Assembly (NCBI RefSeq): GCF_013520985.1
Contig: NZ_JACDTY010000005.1
Location: 1-64,000, forward strand
Reading direction: 5' to 3'
Length of the DNA: 64,000 nt
Source: Mesorhizobium neociceri
GTDB taxonomy: Bacteria; Pseudomonadota; Alphaproteobacteria; Rhizobiales; Rhizobiaceae
Part shown: one piece after another, positions 8,777 through 21,588 of the stretch
Position numbering within the stretch: position 1 is the stretch's first letter
Layout: the number at the start of each line of letters is the position of its first letter
Made by a program: the position numbers and the translations under genes
The notes under the pieces: model-generated
The model's database searches: none
What the model was told of the DNA's origin: nothing
The model's input: the letters and a program-made list of their open reading frames with translations, nothing else

Positions 8777-10372
8777 ATGGCGGTTTCCGTATCCTCGGAG
8801 CGCGACACCGTCGCCTCCCCCGTGCAGCGTGCATTTCGTGAAGCGCTCTATGCCGGCGCCATCTCGCTGGGGCTGTTCATTCTGTTCATCGGCCTGAAGA
8901 CCGACCAGAACATCAGCAACCAGCTGATCCTGGCGCAGCGCTGGGGACTGCTCATCACCGTGGTCGTGCTGACCATGCTTGGCCGCTTCTTCTACATTGC
9001 CTATGGCCAGCCGTTCATGGCCAATCAGAAGATCGCCGATGTCGCCACCGGCCTGTTGCCGGCGAGCGTGGCGTCGCGCTTCTTCCAGCTTCCGGCCTTC
9101 ATTGTCGCCGTCGTGCTAGCGGTTATCCTGGTTGCGTTCAGCAGCGCTCTGCCGGCGTTGGTGGGACCCGATCTGGCCGGCTATCTCCAGTTCCTGCGCG
9201 CGCTGGCCGTCATCTATGCGCTCGCCTGCGTGATCTTTTATTTCCGCGCATTCATCCACGCCAATTTCACCAAGCTCGGCATTGCGGCGCTGGTGCTATA
9301 CCCGATCCTTGTCGTCGTGGTGCTGTCGGTCTATGCGTGGTCGATCATGGGCGGCCTGCAGGGGTCGTTGAAATGGGTCGACAATTACGGCATCCAGATC
9401 CTGATCTATGTGATGCTGGCCTGGGGCCTGAACATCGTCGTCGGCCTCGCCGGTCTGCTCGACCTTGGCTACGTCGCCTTCTATGCGGTCGGCGCCTATG
9501 CCTATGCGCTGCTTGGCTCCCACTACGGCCTGTCGTTCTGGATCCTGCTGCCGGCAGCCGGCGCCATGGCCGCCTTCTGGGGCGTGCTGCTCGGCTTTCC
9601 GGTGCTCAGGCTGCGTGGCGACTATCTCGCGATCGTCACGCTGGCCTTCGGTGAGATCATCCGGCTGGTGCTGATCAACTGGCGCGACGTGACCAACGGC
9701 TCGGCCGGCGTCTCCGGCATCCCGAAGGTCACCTTCTTCGGCCTGATGACGTTCAATTCGTCGGATCCGAACTATATCGGCAAGGTGCTGGATATCGCCC
9801 AGTCGAGCGCCTACTACAAGATCTTCCTCTATTACCTGATCCTGGCGCTGGCGCTGCTCACCGCCTTCGTCACCACCCGGTTGAGGCGCATGCCTGTCGG
9901 CCGCGCCTGGGAAGCACTGCGCGAGGACGAGATCGCCTGCCGCTCGCTCGGCATCAACACCACCACCACCAAGCTCACCGCCTTTGCCACCGGCGCCATG
10001 TTCGGCGGTTTTGCCGGCGCGTTCTTCGCCGCGCGGCAAGGTTTCGTCAGCCCTGAATCCTTCGTCTTCCTGGAATCGGCCATCATCCTTGCCATCGTCG
10101 TGCTTGGCGGCATGGGCTCGCTGGTCGGTATCGCGGTCGCCGCGCTGGTGATGATCGGCGGCACCGAGGCGTTGCGCGAACTCGATTTCCTGAAGAGCAT
10201 CTTCGGCAAGGACTTCACACCGGAGCTCTACCGCATGCTTCTGTTCGGCATGGCCATGGTCATCGTCATGCTGTGGAAGCCGCGCGGCTTCGTCGGCAGT
10301 CGTGAACCGACAGCCTTCCTCAGAGAACGAAAAGCCGTCTCCAGTTCCTTCACCAAGGAAGGGCACGGCTGA
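8777..10372 (+). CDS. livM: Branched-chain amino acid ABC transporter permease LivM (long form)
   Basis: A 531-residue permease, longer than the roughly 420-residue enterobacterial LivM. The first 190 residues or so form extra membrane segments, as in many rhizobial LivM proteins. The transporter core has [35 protein letters not shown] and the EAA loop [17 protein letters not shown]. It pairs with LivH as the membrane channel. The stop overlaps the livG start. Confidence 0.93.
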   Translation: MAVSVSSERDTVASPVQRAFREALYAGAISLGLFILFIGLKTDQNISNQLILAQRWGLLITVVVLTMLGRFFYIAYGQPFMANQKIADVATGLLPASVASRFFQLPAFIVAVVLAVILVAFSSALPALVGPDLAGYLQFLRALAVIYALACVIFYFRAFIHANFTKLGIAALVLYPILVVVVLSVYAWSIMGGLQGSLKWVDNYGIQILIYVMLAWGLNIVVGLAGLLDLGYVAFYAVGAYAYALLGSHYGLSFWILLPAAGAMAAFWGVLLGFPVLRLRGDYLAIVTLAFGEIIRLVLINWRDVTNGSAGVSGIPKVTFFGLMTFNSSDPNYIGKVLDIAQSSAYYKIFLYYLILALALLTAFVTTRLRRMPVGRAWEALREDEIACRSLGINTTTTKLTAFATGAMFGGFAGAFFAARQGFVSPESFVFLESAIILAIVVLGGMGSLVGIAVAALVMIGGTEALRELDFLKSIFGKDFTPELYRMLLFGMAMVIVMLWKPRGFVGSREPTAFLRERKAVSSSFTKEGHG

Positions 10373-11469
10373 TGAGTGCGAATTCGATGAAAGACGCCAT
10401 TCTCCAGGTCGAGCATCTGTCGATGAAGTTCGGCGGCCTGGTCGCTATCGGCGACCTGTCCTTCCAGGCCAAGCGCGGCGAGATCACCGCGCTGATCGGA
10501 CCCAACGGCGCCGGCAAGACCACCGTCTTCAACTGCATCACCGGCTTCTACAAGCCGTCGGAAGGCATGATCACGCTCAACGGTGCCGACGGCTCGAGCT
10601 TCCTGCTCGAACGGCTGCCCAATCATGAGATCCCGGCGCGCGCCAAGGTGGCGCGTACCTTCCAGAACATCCGGCTGTTCTCCGGCATGACGCTGCTGGA
10701 GAACCTGCTGGTTGCCCAGCACAACAAGCTGATGAAGGCATCGGGCTATACGATCCTCGGCCTGTTCGGGATCGGTGGCTACCGCCGGGCCTCGGCCGAA
10801 TCGGTTGAGCTTGCCAAGCACTGGCTGGAGAAGGCCGATCTTGTCGATCGCGCCGACGATCCGGCCGGCGACCTGCCCTATGGCGCGCAGCGACGGCTCG
10901 AGATCGCGCGCGCCATGTGCACGGGGCCCGAGCTCCTGTGCCTCGACGAGCCTGCGGCCGGTCTCAATCCGAAGGAATCGGCAGCGCTCAATTCGCTGCT
11001 GATGGATATCAAGAGCAGCACTTCGATCCTGCTGATCGAGCACGACATGTCGGTGGTCATGCAGATCTCCGACCATGTCGTTGTGCTGGAATATGGCCGC
11101 AAGATTTCCGACGGTAGCCCGCAATCGGTGCGCACCGACCCGCGCGTCATCGCCGCCTATCTCGGCGTCGACGACGAGGAGGTCGAGACGGTGCTGACCG
11201 AGGTCGGCGATGAAGACGTAATCGAACAGTTGGACATCGGGCCGGACTCGGCACACGGGCCAGGCACGTCGTCTTCTTATCTCGCCGGCCCGGTGAGCGA
11301 CACGATCGGCCATAGCGAGGGCGAGCGGGTCACGGTATCGAAGGGCGCCTCGAAGGCAGCTCAATTCGACGCAAGGGTCAGCGCCGCGCCGAGAAAACCG
11401 ACCGAGCGGGCCACGGCCAAGCCCGCCGGGAAATCCCCGACATCCAAGCCGCGCGGAGGGCGTAAATGA
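10372..11469 (+). CDS. livG: Branched-chain amino acid ABC transporter ATPase LivG with C-terminal extension
   Basis: A 365-residue ABC ATPase. Walker A is G-P-N-G-A-G-K-T-T, the signature region is L-P-Y-G-A-Q-R-R-L-E-I-A-R-A (LSGGQ replaced by the YGxQRRLE form typical of LivG), Walker B is L-L-C-L-D-E-P, and the H-loop is in I-E-H-D-M. The ATPase domain ends near residue 265 at the conserved Y-L-G. The remaining 100 residues are an acidic stretch, then a basic Ser/Thr/Pro/Lys-rich tail, absent from typical 255-residue LivG. The start overlaps the livM stop (TGATG). Confidence 0.92.
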   Translation: MSANSMKDAILQVEHLSMKFGGLVAIGDLSFQAKRGEITALIGPNGAGKTTVFNCITGFYKPSEGMITLNGADGSSFLLERLPNHEIPARAKVARTFQNIRLFSGMTLLENLLVAQHNKLMKASGYTILGLFGIGGYRRASAESVELAKHWLEKADLVDRADDPAGDLPYGAQRRLEIARAMCTGPELLCLDEPAAGLNPKESAALNSLLMDIKSSTSILLIEHDMSVVMQISDHVVVLEYGRKISDGSPQSVRTDPRVIAAYLGVDDEEVETVLTEVGDEDVIEQLDIGPDSAHGPGTSSSYLAGPVSDTIGHSEGERVTVSKGASKAAQFDARVSAAPRKPTERATAKPAGKSPTSKPRGGRK

Positions 11470-12197
11470 TGGCCGAGACAACGCTGCTCGACATCAAGGG
11501 CGTCGAGACCTACTACGGCAACATCAAGGCGCTGAACGGCGTCGATGTCCACGTCAACCAGGGCGAGATCGTCGCGCTGATCGGCGCCAACGGTGCCGGC
11601 AAGTCGACGCTGATGATGACCATCTTCGGTGCGCCGCGGGCCCGTTCCGGCACCATCACTTTCGCCGGCACCGACATCACCCAGATGCCGACGCACGAGA
11701 TCGCACGCATGCGCATCGCACAGTCGCCCGAAGGCAGGCGTATTTTCCCGCGCATGACGGTAATGGAAAACCTGCAGATGGGCGCCGGTCTCGACAACCT
11801 CAAGCACTATGACGAGGATGCCGAGAAGGTGTTCACGCTGTTCCCGCGCCTCAAGGAGCGCATCGCCCAGCGCGGCGGCACGCTGTCGGGCGGCGAGCAG
11901 CAGATGCTGTCGATCGGACGCGCGCTGATGGCGCGGCCGAAGCTGCTCCTGCTCGACGAGCCGTCGCTGGGCCTGGCGCCGCTGATCGTCAAGCAGATCT
12001 TCGATGCCATCCGCGAGCTGAACCGCATGCAAGGGCTGACCGTGTTCCTGGTCGAGCAGAACGCCTTCGGCGCGCTCAAGCTCGCCACGCGCGGCTATGT
12101 CATGGTCAACGGCAACGTGACCATGAGCGGCACAGGAAAGGAATTGCTCGCCAATCCCGAAGTGCGCGCGGCCTATCTCGAAGGCGGCCATCACTGA
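11466..12197 (+). CDS. livF: Branched-chain amino acid ABC transporter ATPase LivF
   Basis: A 243-residue ABC ATPase. Walker A is G-A-N-G-A-G-K-S-T, the signature is L-S-G-G-E-Q-Q-M-L-S-I-G-R-A-L, Walker B is L-L-L-L-D-E-P-S-L-G-L-A-P, and the H-loop region shows V-E-Q-N, as is usual for LivF. It starts ATGATG overlapping the livG stop by 4 bp, so it is translationally coupled. It completes the nucleotide-binding pair of the high-affinity branched-chain amino acid importer. Confidence 0.94.
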   Translation: MMAETTLLDIKGVETYYGNIKALNGVDVHVNQGEIVALIGANGAGKSTLMMTIFGAPRARSGTITFAGTDITQMPTHEIARMRIAQSPEGRRIFPRMTVMENLQMGAGLDNLKHYDEDAEKVFTLFPRLKERIAQRGGTLSGGEQQMLSIGRALMARPKLLLLDEPSLGLAPLIVKQIFDAIRELNRMQGLTVFLVEQNAFGALKLATRGYVMVNGNVTMSGTGKELLANPEVRAAYLEGGHH

Positions 12198-12200
12198 GTT

Positions 12201-12297
12201 TGGAGCGAAATGTATGCATACGGTATTCCGCTCCAAGTTGTTTGTTTGTCGCATGACCTTTGTCCGAAAAGTCTGCAACTTTTCGGGGTCATGCTAG
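12201..12297. repeat. RIME-like rhizobial intergenic palindromic element
   Basis: Two nested palindromes follow livF. TGGAGCG (12201-12207) pairs with CGCTCCA (12229-12235). GCATGACC (12249-12256) pairs with GGTCATGC near 12285-12292, enclosing a CCGAAAAGT/ACTTTTCGG stem. This layout is typical of the rhizobium-specific intergenic mosaic elements. It could act as a transcript-stabilising hairpin between livF and the downstream genes. Confidence 0.7.
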
Positions 12298-12309
12298 GGA
12301 GTCTTCACC

Positions 12310-12657
12310 ATGCAAGGCATTCTCTATGAGGAACCTTCCATCTGGCAGTTCTTCTTCGTCACCTGTCTGCTCGGCGGCTGGGCGGCTTGGATGACCGGCA
12401 AGGCCAGCGCCCAGACATGGCGCAGCCTGCCGGCGCTGTTCGCCTACCTGCTGGGGCTCGGCATAGGCATCAGGTTCATCCACCATGCCCTGTTCGGCGG
12501 CACGATGTTTTCGCTGCAATACTATGTCGTGGACACAATCGTGCTCATGATATTGGGGTTTGTCGGCTATCAATACACGCGCACCAACCAGATGGTGACG
12601 CAGTATAATTGGCTTTACGAACGTGCTTCGATCTTAAGCTGGAAACCGAAAGGCTGA
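12310..12657 (+). CDS. Small membrane protein in the liv cluster (DUF6867-like)
   Basis: A 115-residue protein with three to four hydrophobic helices (W-Q-F-F-F-V-T-C-L-L-G-G-W, A-L-F-A-Y-L-L-G-L-G-I-G, V-V-D-T-I-V-L-M-I-L-G-F-V-G-Y). It ends in a cytoplasmic Y-x-R-T-N-Q-M-V-T-Q-Y-x-W-L-Y-E-R segment. I recall genes of this type between livF and livK in other rhizobia, which suggests an accessory role in the transporter, but no biochemical role is known to me. The start follows a GGGAG motif. Confidence 0.75.
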   Translation: MQGILYEEPSIWQFFFVTCLLGGWAAWMTGKASAQTWRSLPALFAYLLGLGIGIRFIHHALFGGTMFSLQYYVVDTIVLMILGFVGYQYTRTNQMVTQYNWLYERASILSWKPKG

Positions 12658-12794
12658 CGTTCATCATTAACGCCGTTTCGGGGATGAATCGGCGTGACAA
12701 GGGCCTGAAAATCGGCAAAGTACGCTTTCTGCGATAAGGGTGGGCATCGCATGAAAGTATCATCCACGCCCACCTCGTAAATGGGAGCGTTTCA

Positions 12795-13916
12795 ATGAAG
12801 AAATCACTTTTGTCCGCCGTTGCCCTGACCGCGCTTGTCGCGTTCGGCGGTAACGCATGGGCTGATGTCCTCGTCGGCGTCGCCGGTCCGATCACCGGTC
12901 CGAATGCGGCCTTCGGTGCGCAGCTGCAGAAGGGTGCGGAAGCGGCTGTTGCCGACATCAACGCAGCAGGCGGCATGAATGGCGAGCAGATCAAGCTTGA
13001 AGTCGGTGACGACGTCTCCGATCCGAAGCAAGGCATCTCGGTCGCCAACAAGTTCGTCGGCGATGGCGTCAAGTTCGTGGTCGGCCACTTCAACTCGGGC
13101 GTCTCGATTCCGGTGTCGCAGGAAGTCTATGTCGACAACAATATCGTCGAAGTGACCCCGGCGGCGACCAACCCGAAATTCACCGAGCGCGGCCTGTGGA
13201 ACGTGTTCCGCACCTGCGGACGCGACGACCAGCAGGGCGGCATTGCCGGCGCCTATATTGCGGCCAACTTCAAGGACGCCAAGGTTGCCGTCATCCACGA
13301 CAAGACCCCCTACGGTCAGGGCCTTGCCGATGAAACCAAGAAGGCGATGAACGCAGCCGGCCTGACGGAAGTCATGTACGAAGGCGTCAATGTCGGCGAC
13401 AAGGACTTCTCGGCGCTGATCGCCAAGATGAAGGACGCCGGCGTCACCCTGATTTATTGGGGCGGCCTGCACACTGAAGCCGGCCTGATCATCCGCCAGT
13501 CGGCTGACCAGGGCCTCAAGGCAACCCTGATGTCGGGCGACGGCATCGTCACCGACGAGCTGGCTGCGATCGCCGGCGACGCGGTTATCGGTACCCTCAA
13601 CACCTTCGGCCCGGATCCGCGCCTGATCCCCGAGAACAAGGCACTGGTCGAGAAATTCCGCGCCCAGGGCTTTGAGCCGGAAGCCTACACGCTCTACGCC
13701 TATGCCGCTATGCAGGTCATCGCCGAAGCCGCAGCCGTGGCCAAGACGAACGACCCGGTGGAAGTGGCCAAGGCCTTGCATGAGAAGGGTCCGTTCAAGA
13801 CCGTTCTGGGCGACCTCGCCTATGACGAGAAGGGCGATCCGAAGCTCCCGGGCTACATCATGTACGAGTGGAAGAAGGGTCCGGACGGCAAGATCACCTG
13901 GCTGCCGAAGTCCTGA
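12795..13916 (+). CDS. livK: Branched-chain amino acid ABC transporter substrate-binding protein LivK
   Basis: A 373-residue periplasmic protein. The signal peptide covers residues 1-23 ([14 protein letters not shown]..., cleavage after W-A). The mature part starts with the Leu/Ile/Val-binding-protein signature [15 protein letters not shown] and contains the fold-typical Q-E-V-Y-V-D-N-N-I segment and the conserved [12 protein letters not shown] loop. It delivers amino acids to LivHMGF. It sits 137 bp after the small membrane gene with its own GGGAG ribosome site and a strong terminator behind it. Confidence 0.94.
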   Translation: MKKSLLSAVALTALVAFGGNAWADVLVGVAGPITGPNAAFGAQLQKGAEAAVADINAAGGMNGEQIKLEVGDDVSDPKQGISVANKFVGDGVKFVVGHFNSGVSIPVSQEVYVDNNIVEVTPAATNPKFTERGLWNVFRTCGRDDQQGGIAGAYIAANFKDAKVAVIHDKTPYGQGLADETKKAMNAAGLTEVMYEGVNVGDKDFSALIAKMKDAGVTLIYWGGLHTEAGLIIRQSADQGLKATLMSGDGIVTDELAAIAGDAVIGTLNTFGPDPRLIPENKALVEKFRAQGFEPEAYTLYAYAAMQVIAEAAAVAKTNDPVEVAKALHEKGPFKTVLGDLAYDEKGDPKLPGYIMYEWKKGPDGKITWLPKS

Positions 13917-13939
13917 TCGGATAACGCAATCCCTACGAA

Positions 13940-13968
13940 ATGCCCGGCGCTTGCGCCGGGCATTTTTC
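13940..13968 (+). terminator. Rho-independent terminator of livK
   Basis: ATGCCCGGCGC, a TTGC loop, and the complementary GCCGGGCAT are followed by TTTTTC. This is a strong GC hairpin plus T tract directly after the stop at 13916. The remaining stretch to 14216 holds a weaker inverted repeat (AAATCGG at 14120-14126, CCGATTT at 14139-14145) in the leader of the next gene. Confidence 0.9.
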
Positions 13969-14216
13969 TTTGACCCGTCGCCTGGGTCCGAGCAGGGGCG
14001 GTGACGTTGGCTAAAAAGAACCTTTAGCCGGAGCTGGATTGTGCGCGGGATGACAATTCGCGTCACTCCGCGACGCCATTCGCACGCAGTCTTTCGCTTT
14101 GCAGTGCTAGAATCCATTTAAATCGGTTTAATCGCCTCCCGATTTTGGTTGCACTGCAGCATTTTCGCGTTAATCATTGCTGAGCCCCCATCCCTCCCTG
14201 TCCGGAGCCTTCTTCC

Positions 14217-17675
<3,459 letters not shown>

Positions 17676-17816
17676 GGCGTGCTGATATTCAGGTGAGGCC
17701 GGCCTGCAAATGGCAGCTTCCTGCGCTTCCGGGTGCTCACGTACTTTAAGTACGCTCCGCTCCGGTTCTCGGAAGCCACCATTTTCGGCTCAGCCTGACT
17801 TGAATCTCAACACGCC
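17676..17816. repeat. Intact 140-bp palindromic repeat
   Basis: A long imperfect palindrome begins directly after the pyc stop. The outer arms GGCGTG (17677-17682 region) and CACGCC (17811-17816) are extended by ATTCAGGT/ACTTGAAT pairing. The centre is ACGTACTTTAAGTACG. A second copy at 30435-31964 is split by an IS110-family element at this centre. Function unknown; it resembles REP/RIME-class mosaic elements. Confidence 0.8.
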
Positions 17817-17943
17817 TAAGGCGTGCGCAACTCTTCATGCCACATCGATAATGGCTTGACCCGCCGCGCCCGCTCGGGCATCGAACCCGCTCCAATTTTG
17901 CCGCGCCAGAATCGCGGTGCTTAAAAAGAAGCGGAGAAAAAAC

Positions 17944-18204
17944 ATGGCCGACGACATCACAGATACCAGCCAGACTGTTGCCGCCGGCCAGTTGCGCGCC
18001 TTCATCGAGCGCATCGAGCGGCTCGAGGAAGAAAAGAAGACCATCGCCGACGACATCAAGGAAGTGTTCGCCGAGGCCAAGGGCACCGGCTTCGACACCA
18101 AGGCGATGCGGTCGATCATCCGGCTGCGCAAGAAGGATCAGGCCGAGCGGCAGGAAGAAGACGCCATCCTCGATCTGTATATGGCGGCCCTCGGCATGGT
18201 GTAA
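17944..18204 (+). CDS. gapR: GapR-family (DUF2312) nucleoid-associated protein
   Basis: An 86-residue protein in which almost the whole DUF2312 domain is conserved: [16 protein letters not shown], then [17 protein letters not shown], then I-I-R-L-R-K-K-D. In Caulobacter GapR binds overtwisted AT-rich DNA ahead of replication and transcription complexes and supports topoisomerases. The start at ATG 17944 has GGAG eight bases upstream. It is monocistronic, following the palindromic repeat. Confidence 0.92.
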   Translation: MADDITDTSQTVAAGQLRAFIERIERLEEEKKTIADDIKEVFAEAKGTGFDTKAMRSIIRLRKKDQAERQEEDAILDLYMAALGMV

Positions 18205-18296
18205 GAGACTGTATGGAAATTCTACCCGGCTGATATCGCCGGAGCGGATTTCGAAACAGTCTCGGCCGGGCATGATGCTGGAGCGGGCATCGAACC

Positions 18297-18749
18297 ATGA
18301 GCGAATTCGACTTTGGCGCCCGCCGCGCCTCTGAATTCCGCCAGCGCAGCTTCTGGGCGCTGTTCGCCGAACGGCATCCGGAGGAGCGCGCATCCATGGC
18401 GCGGCGCGGGCCGTGGTTCTGGCAGCGCGGGCTGCCCGATTTCGCCCTGGTCCTCTCCATGTATGTCGCGCCGGCGCAAAACCATGTCGGCGTCTTCTTC
18501 GGCCGCAACGAGAAATTCGGCGCCACTGAAGCCTGGTCGCGGCTGAAGCCGTTCCGGCCGGCGATCGAAGACAGGTTGAAACTCAGGCCCGAACAGAGCT
18601 GCGACGGCCTCGGCATCAATTCGATGTGGCGGGTGAACTGCTATGCCGAGGACAATTGGCCGGCCATGGCCGACTGGCTGGTGACGGAATGCTCGCGTTT
18701 CGAGCGCGCCGTCACCGAGGTGCTGGGACAGGTCGAGGCCGGTTCGTGA
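18297..18749 (+). CDS. Conserved protein of unknown function
   Basis: A 150-residue soluble protein with no signal or membrane segment. It is rich in aromatic residues (F-W-A-L-F-A-E-R-H, P-W-F-W-Q-R-G, S-M-W-R-V) and mixed alpha/beta in pattern. The middle segment (V-A-P-A-Q-N-H-V-G-V-F-F-G-R-N) looks like a beta hairpin. It faintly recalls DUF4268-type proteins, but I cannot name a family with confidence. It lies between gapR and a convergent arsC, with a 92-bp gap upstream. Confidence 0.6.
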   Translation: MSEFDFGARRASEFRQRSFWALFAERHPEERASMARRGPWFWQRGLPDFALVLSMYVAPAQNHVGVFFGRNEKFGATEAWSRLKPFRPAIEDRLKLRPEQSCDGLGINSMWRVNCYAEDNWPAMADWLVTECSRFERAVTEVLGQVEAGS

Positions 18750-18759
18750 ACCCGGCTGC

Positions 18760-19269
18760 CTAGTTCGGTTTCGGCGCGTCGCGGCCGATCTCGTCCAGAT
18801 GCTGCTGCAGCGCCATGTGATCGAGCGCGTCCATCGGCAGGTTGGTGAACAGCGAGATGCGGTTGTTGAGCATGCGATAGGCATCGGCGAAGGCCAGATG
18901 CATCTCGGCGTCGGTGCCTTGTGCTTTGGCCGGGTCCGATATCGCCCACAGCGCCGTCATCGGATGACCCGGCCAGACAGGGCAGGATTCATTGGCGGTG
19001 CTGTCGCAGACGGTGAAGACGAAATCCATTTCAGGCGCGTTAGGTTCGGCAAACTCATCCCAGCCTTTGGAGCGGGCGAAGCCGGTGTCGTAGTTGAGGC
19101 TCTCGAGCAGCTGCAGCGCGTAGGGATTGACGGTGCCCTTCGGCTGGGACCCGGCGGAGAAGGCCTTGAATTTCGCGGCGCCGATCCGATTGAGGATGGC
19201 TTCGCCCATGATCGAGCGCGCCGAATTGGCGTTGCACAAGAACAGAACGTTGTAGCTTTTGTCGCTCAT
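18760..19269 (-). CDS. arsC: Arsenate reductase, low-molecular-weight phosphatase type
   Basis: A 169-residue protein with the LMW-PTPase fold. The P-loop L-F-L-C-N-A-N-S-A-R-S is a variant of the usual C-x5-R-S and carries the nucleophilic cysteine. A second conserved cysteine lies in T-V-C-D-S-T-A-N-E-S-C-P-x-W-P-G. The W-P-G-H-P motif and A-I-S-D-P loop follow. It reduces arsenate to arsenite using thioredoxin or glutaredoxin. There is no arsR, acr3 or arsB in the window, so it is a lone copy. The start at 19269 is chosen because it precedes the conserved Y-N-V-L-F-L-C. Confidence 0.88.
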   Translation of the reverse strand: MSDKSYNVLFLCNANSARSIMGEAILNRIGAAKFKAFSAGSQPKGTVNPYALQLLESLNYDTGFARSKGWDEFAEPNAPEMDFVFTVCDSTANESCPVWPGHPMTALWAISDPAKAQGTDAEMHLAFADAYRMLNNRISLFTNLPMDALDHMALQQHLDEIGRDAPKPN

Positions 19270-19474
19270 CAAAGACCTCCCCTGCAGGCGACCGGGATGA
19301 AGGAACGGCACGTTGTGCAGTTAGCTTTGCTGCGGATGCCGGCAAGGGGCGGGCTCGAAAAGATTTCGCGATTGTTTGAGGATGATCGACAAGCCATATG
19401 CTTCAACGATCATCATGCGGCGTTGACGTCGCGCTCGGATCGTTGTGCGGTATCGAATGGAGAGAGCCGAGCCG

Positions 19475-19813
19475 ATGCAGGGGCCAGCAGGCAGCGAAAA
19501 TGGCGAGCCGCGGCGCGCGGCCGGCTTCTTCCGTTCCCGTTGGCAAAGCCTGACACCGCTCGATCGGCTTTTCTGGCGCGACCTGGTCGTCGTCGGCACC
19601 GCCATCAGCATCGCCTCGTCAGTAGCCGCGCTCATCCTGCTCGGCCTGAAGCTGCCACTGCCATGGGTCCTGTTGGTGCATTTTTCGCCGGTGCCCTACA
19701 ACATCTTCCTGACGCTGGCGGTCTGGCGAACTGCCGAGAAAGCCGGCGGTGCGAAGGCCTCGCTGATGATGCTGGGCTCGGCGCTTTGGCTGATCCTGAC
19801 GGCCATCGCCTGA
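19475..19813 (+). CDS. Small membrane protein of unknown function
   Basis: About 112 residues with a basic N-terminus and two or three predicted membrane helices (V-V-V-G-T-A-I-S-I-A-S-S-V-A-A-L-I-L-L, P-W-V-L-L-V-H-F-S-P-V-P-Y-N-I-F-L-T, M-M-L-G-S-A-L-W-L-I-L). GGAGAG precedes ATG 19475; in-frame ATGs at 19445 and 19457 are possible alternatives. No family recognised. It is convergent with msrB. Confidence 0.6.
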   Translation: MQGPAGSENGEPRRAAGFFRSRWQSLTPLDRLFWRDLVVVGTAISIASSVAALILLGLKLPLPWVLLVHFSPVPYNIFLTLAVWRTAEKAGGAKASLMMLGSALWLILTAIA

Positions 19814-19830
19814 GGCGATTGCCGAACGAA

Positions 19831-19855
19831 AAAGGGCGGCCGGAGCCGCCCTTTG
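19831..19855 (-). terminator. Terminator of msrB (usable in both directions)
   Basis: AAAGGGCGGC, a CGGA loop and GCCGCCCTTT form a perfect hairpin between two convergent genes. The T tract lies on the minus strand, so it mainly serves msrB. Confidence 0.85.
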
Positions 19856-19880
19856 CAGGAGATGATGACCGGGTTGCGGT

Positions 19881-20285
19881 TTAAGCCGCCGGCTCGAATT
19901 TCAGCGCCACGCCGTTGATGCAATAGCGCAGGCCGGTTGGCGGCGGGCCGTCGTCGAAGACATGGCCGAGATGGCTGCCGCAGCGGGCGCAGTGGCATTC
20001 GGTGCGGACCATGCCGTAGCTGCGGTCGACAGTGTTTTCGACCGAACCAGGCACCGGGTCGTTGAAGCTCGGCCAGCCGGTGCCGCTCTCGAACTTCAGC
20101 TTGGATTCGAACAGCGGCTGGTCGCAGCCGACGCAGGAAAAGGTGCCAGCGCGCTTCTCGTAGAGCAGGGCGCAGCTTCCGGGACGTTCGGTGCCGTGGC
20201 CGCGCATGACCGCATATTGCTCCGGCGTCAGCCGGGCACGCCATTCGGCGTCGGTGCGGGTAACGGGGTAGGTGTGGGTGTCCAT
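19881..20285 (-). CDS. msrB: Peptide-methionine (R)-S-oxide reductase MsrB
   Basis: A 134-residue methionine sulfoxide reductase B. It has the two zinc CxxC pairs (F-S-C-V-G-C and H-C-A-R-C), the G-T-G-W-P-S-F motif, the [10 protein letters not shown] block and the catalytic cysteine in L-R-Y-C-I-N-G. It repairs R-methionine sulfoxide with thioredoxin. No export signal, so it is cytoplasmic. It stands alone, 103 bp downstream of the end of the VWA gene. Confidence 0.95.
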   Translation of the reverse strand: MDTHTYPVTRTDAEWRARLTPEQYAVMRGHGTERPGSCALLYEKRAGTFSCVGCDQPLFESKLKFESGTGWPSFNDPVPGSVENTVDRSYGMVRTECHCARCGSHLGHVFDDGPPPTGLRYCINGVALKFEPAA

Positions 20286-20388
20286 TCGATCTCCTCAGCC
20301 TTGGCGGCTTGTTGTTGGTTGCAATCTGTCTTCGCCCCAAGATAGGGGTTTGTTACAGGTTCGGCCAGCGCAGCGATGTACCTGAGCC

Positions 20389-21579
20389 TCAATGCTTGCG
20401 TGAAAGCTGCTTCGTCGCGGCTTCGAGCCCTGCCAGCGTCAGCGGGAACATGCGGCCGCCGAAGAGGTCGCGGATCATGGCGATCGAATGGGTGAAGCCC
20501 CAATTCTTGGGGTTTTCCGGGTTCAACCACACCGCATTCGGCCATTGCTGCAGCAAACGGCCGAGCCAGACGCTGCCGGCTTCCGGATTCCAGTGTTCGA
20601 CCGAACCGCCGGGATGGGCAATCTCGTAAGGGCTCATCGAGGCGTCGCCGACGACGATCACCTTGTAGTCTGGGCCGTATTTGTGGAGGAGGTCGAAGGT
20701 CGGGATGGTCTCGGCTTGCCGGCGGCGATTGTCCTTCCAGACGCCCTCATAAAGGCAGTTGTGGAAGTAGAAATATTCGAGCTGGCGGAATTCGGCGCGA
20801 GCGGCCGAAAACAGTTCCTCGACGCTTTTGATGTGGTCATCCATCGAGCCGCCGACATCGAAGAACATCAGGAGCTTCACGGCGTTGCGCCGCTCGGGGC
20901 GCGTCTGCACATCGAGATAGCCGTGCTCGGCGGTGGCGTGGATGGTGCCGGGCAGGTCGAACTCTTCCTCCGCTCCCTCGCGCACCCAGCGGCGCAGGCG
21001 CTTCAGCGCCACCTTGATGTTACGGGTGCCGAGCTCGACCGCATCGTCGAAATTCCTGAACTCGCGCTTGTCCCAGACCTTTACCGCGCGGCGGTTGCGG
21101 CTTTCGTGCTGTCCAATGCGCACGCCTTCGGGATTGTAGCCATAGGCGCCGAAGGGCGAGGTGCCGCCGGTGCCGATCCATTTCGAGCCGCCCTGGTGCC
21201 GGCCCTTTTGCTCCTCCAGCCGCTGCTTCAGCGTCTCCATCAGTTTGTCGAAACCGCCGAGAGCCTCGACCAGCTTTTTCTCCTCCTCGGTCAGGTGCTT
21301 TTCAGCGAGACGGCGCAGCCATTCTTCCGGAATGTTGGCGACGTCAATGGCGTCCGGTCCGGTGAGCGCCTCGACACCTTTGAAGACATGCGCAAACACC
21401 TGATCGAAGCGGTCGATATGGCGTTCGTCCTTCACCAAAGCGGCGCGGGCGAGGTAATAGAAACCCTCGACGTCATAGTCGACCAGCCCGGCTTCCAGTC
21501 CCTCCAGCAGCGACAGATATTCCCTGAGCGAGACGGGAACCCGCGCGGCCTTCAGTTCGAGGAAGAAGGGAAGGAACAT
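20389..21579 (-). CDS. VWA (CoxE-like) domain protein
   Basis: A 396-residue protein of the CoxE/YeiM class. The first 220 residues are helical (P-F-F-L-E-L-K-A-A-R-V-P-V-S-L-R-E-Y at the start). The von Willebrand A domain begins near residue 235 with L-L-M-F-F-D-V-G-G-S-M, a D-x-G-x-S-M version of the metal-ion-dependent adhesion site. Such proteins work with a MoxR AAA+ ATPase, usually the adjacent gene. Here that ATPase lies 2.9 kb away at 24449-25288 on the same strand, with a cargo island between. Role: probably chaperone-like maturation of an unknown target. Confidence 0.88.
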   Translation of the reverse strand: MFLPFFLELKAARVPVSLREYLSLLEGLEAGLVDYDVEGFYYLARAALVKDERHIDRFDQVFAHVFKGVEALTGPDAIDVANIPEEWLRRLAEKHLTEEEKKLVEALGGFDKLMETLKQRLEEQKGRHQGGSKWIGTGGTSPFGAYGYNPEGVRIGQHESRNRRAVKVWDKREFRNFDDAVELGTRNIKVALKRLRRWVREGAEEEFDLPGTIHATAEHGYLDVQTRPERRNAVKLLMFFDVGGSMDDHIKSVEELFSAARAEFRQLEYFYFHNCLYEGVWKDNRRRQAETIPTFDLLHKYGPDYKVIVVGDASMSPYEIAHPGGSVEHWNPEAGSVWLGRLLQQWPNAVWLNPENPKNWGFTHSIAMIRDLFGGRMFPLTLAGLEAATKQLSRKH

Positions 21580-21588
21580 GGCCGGCCG

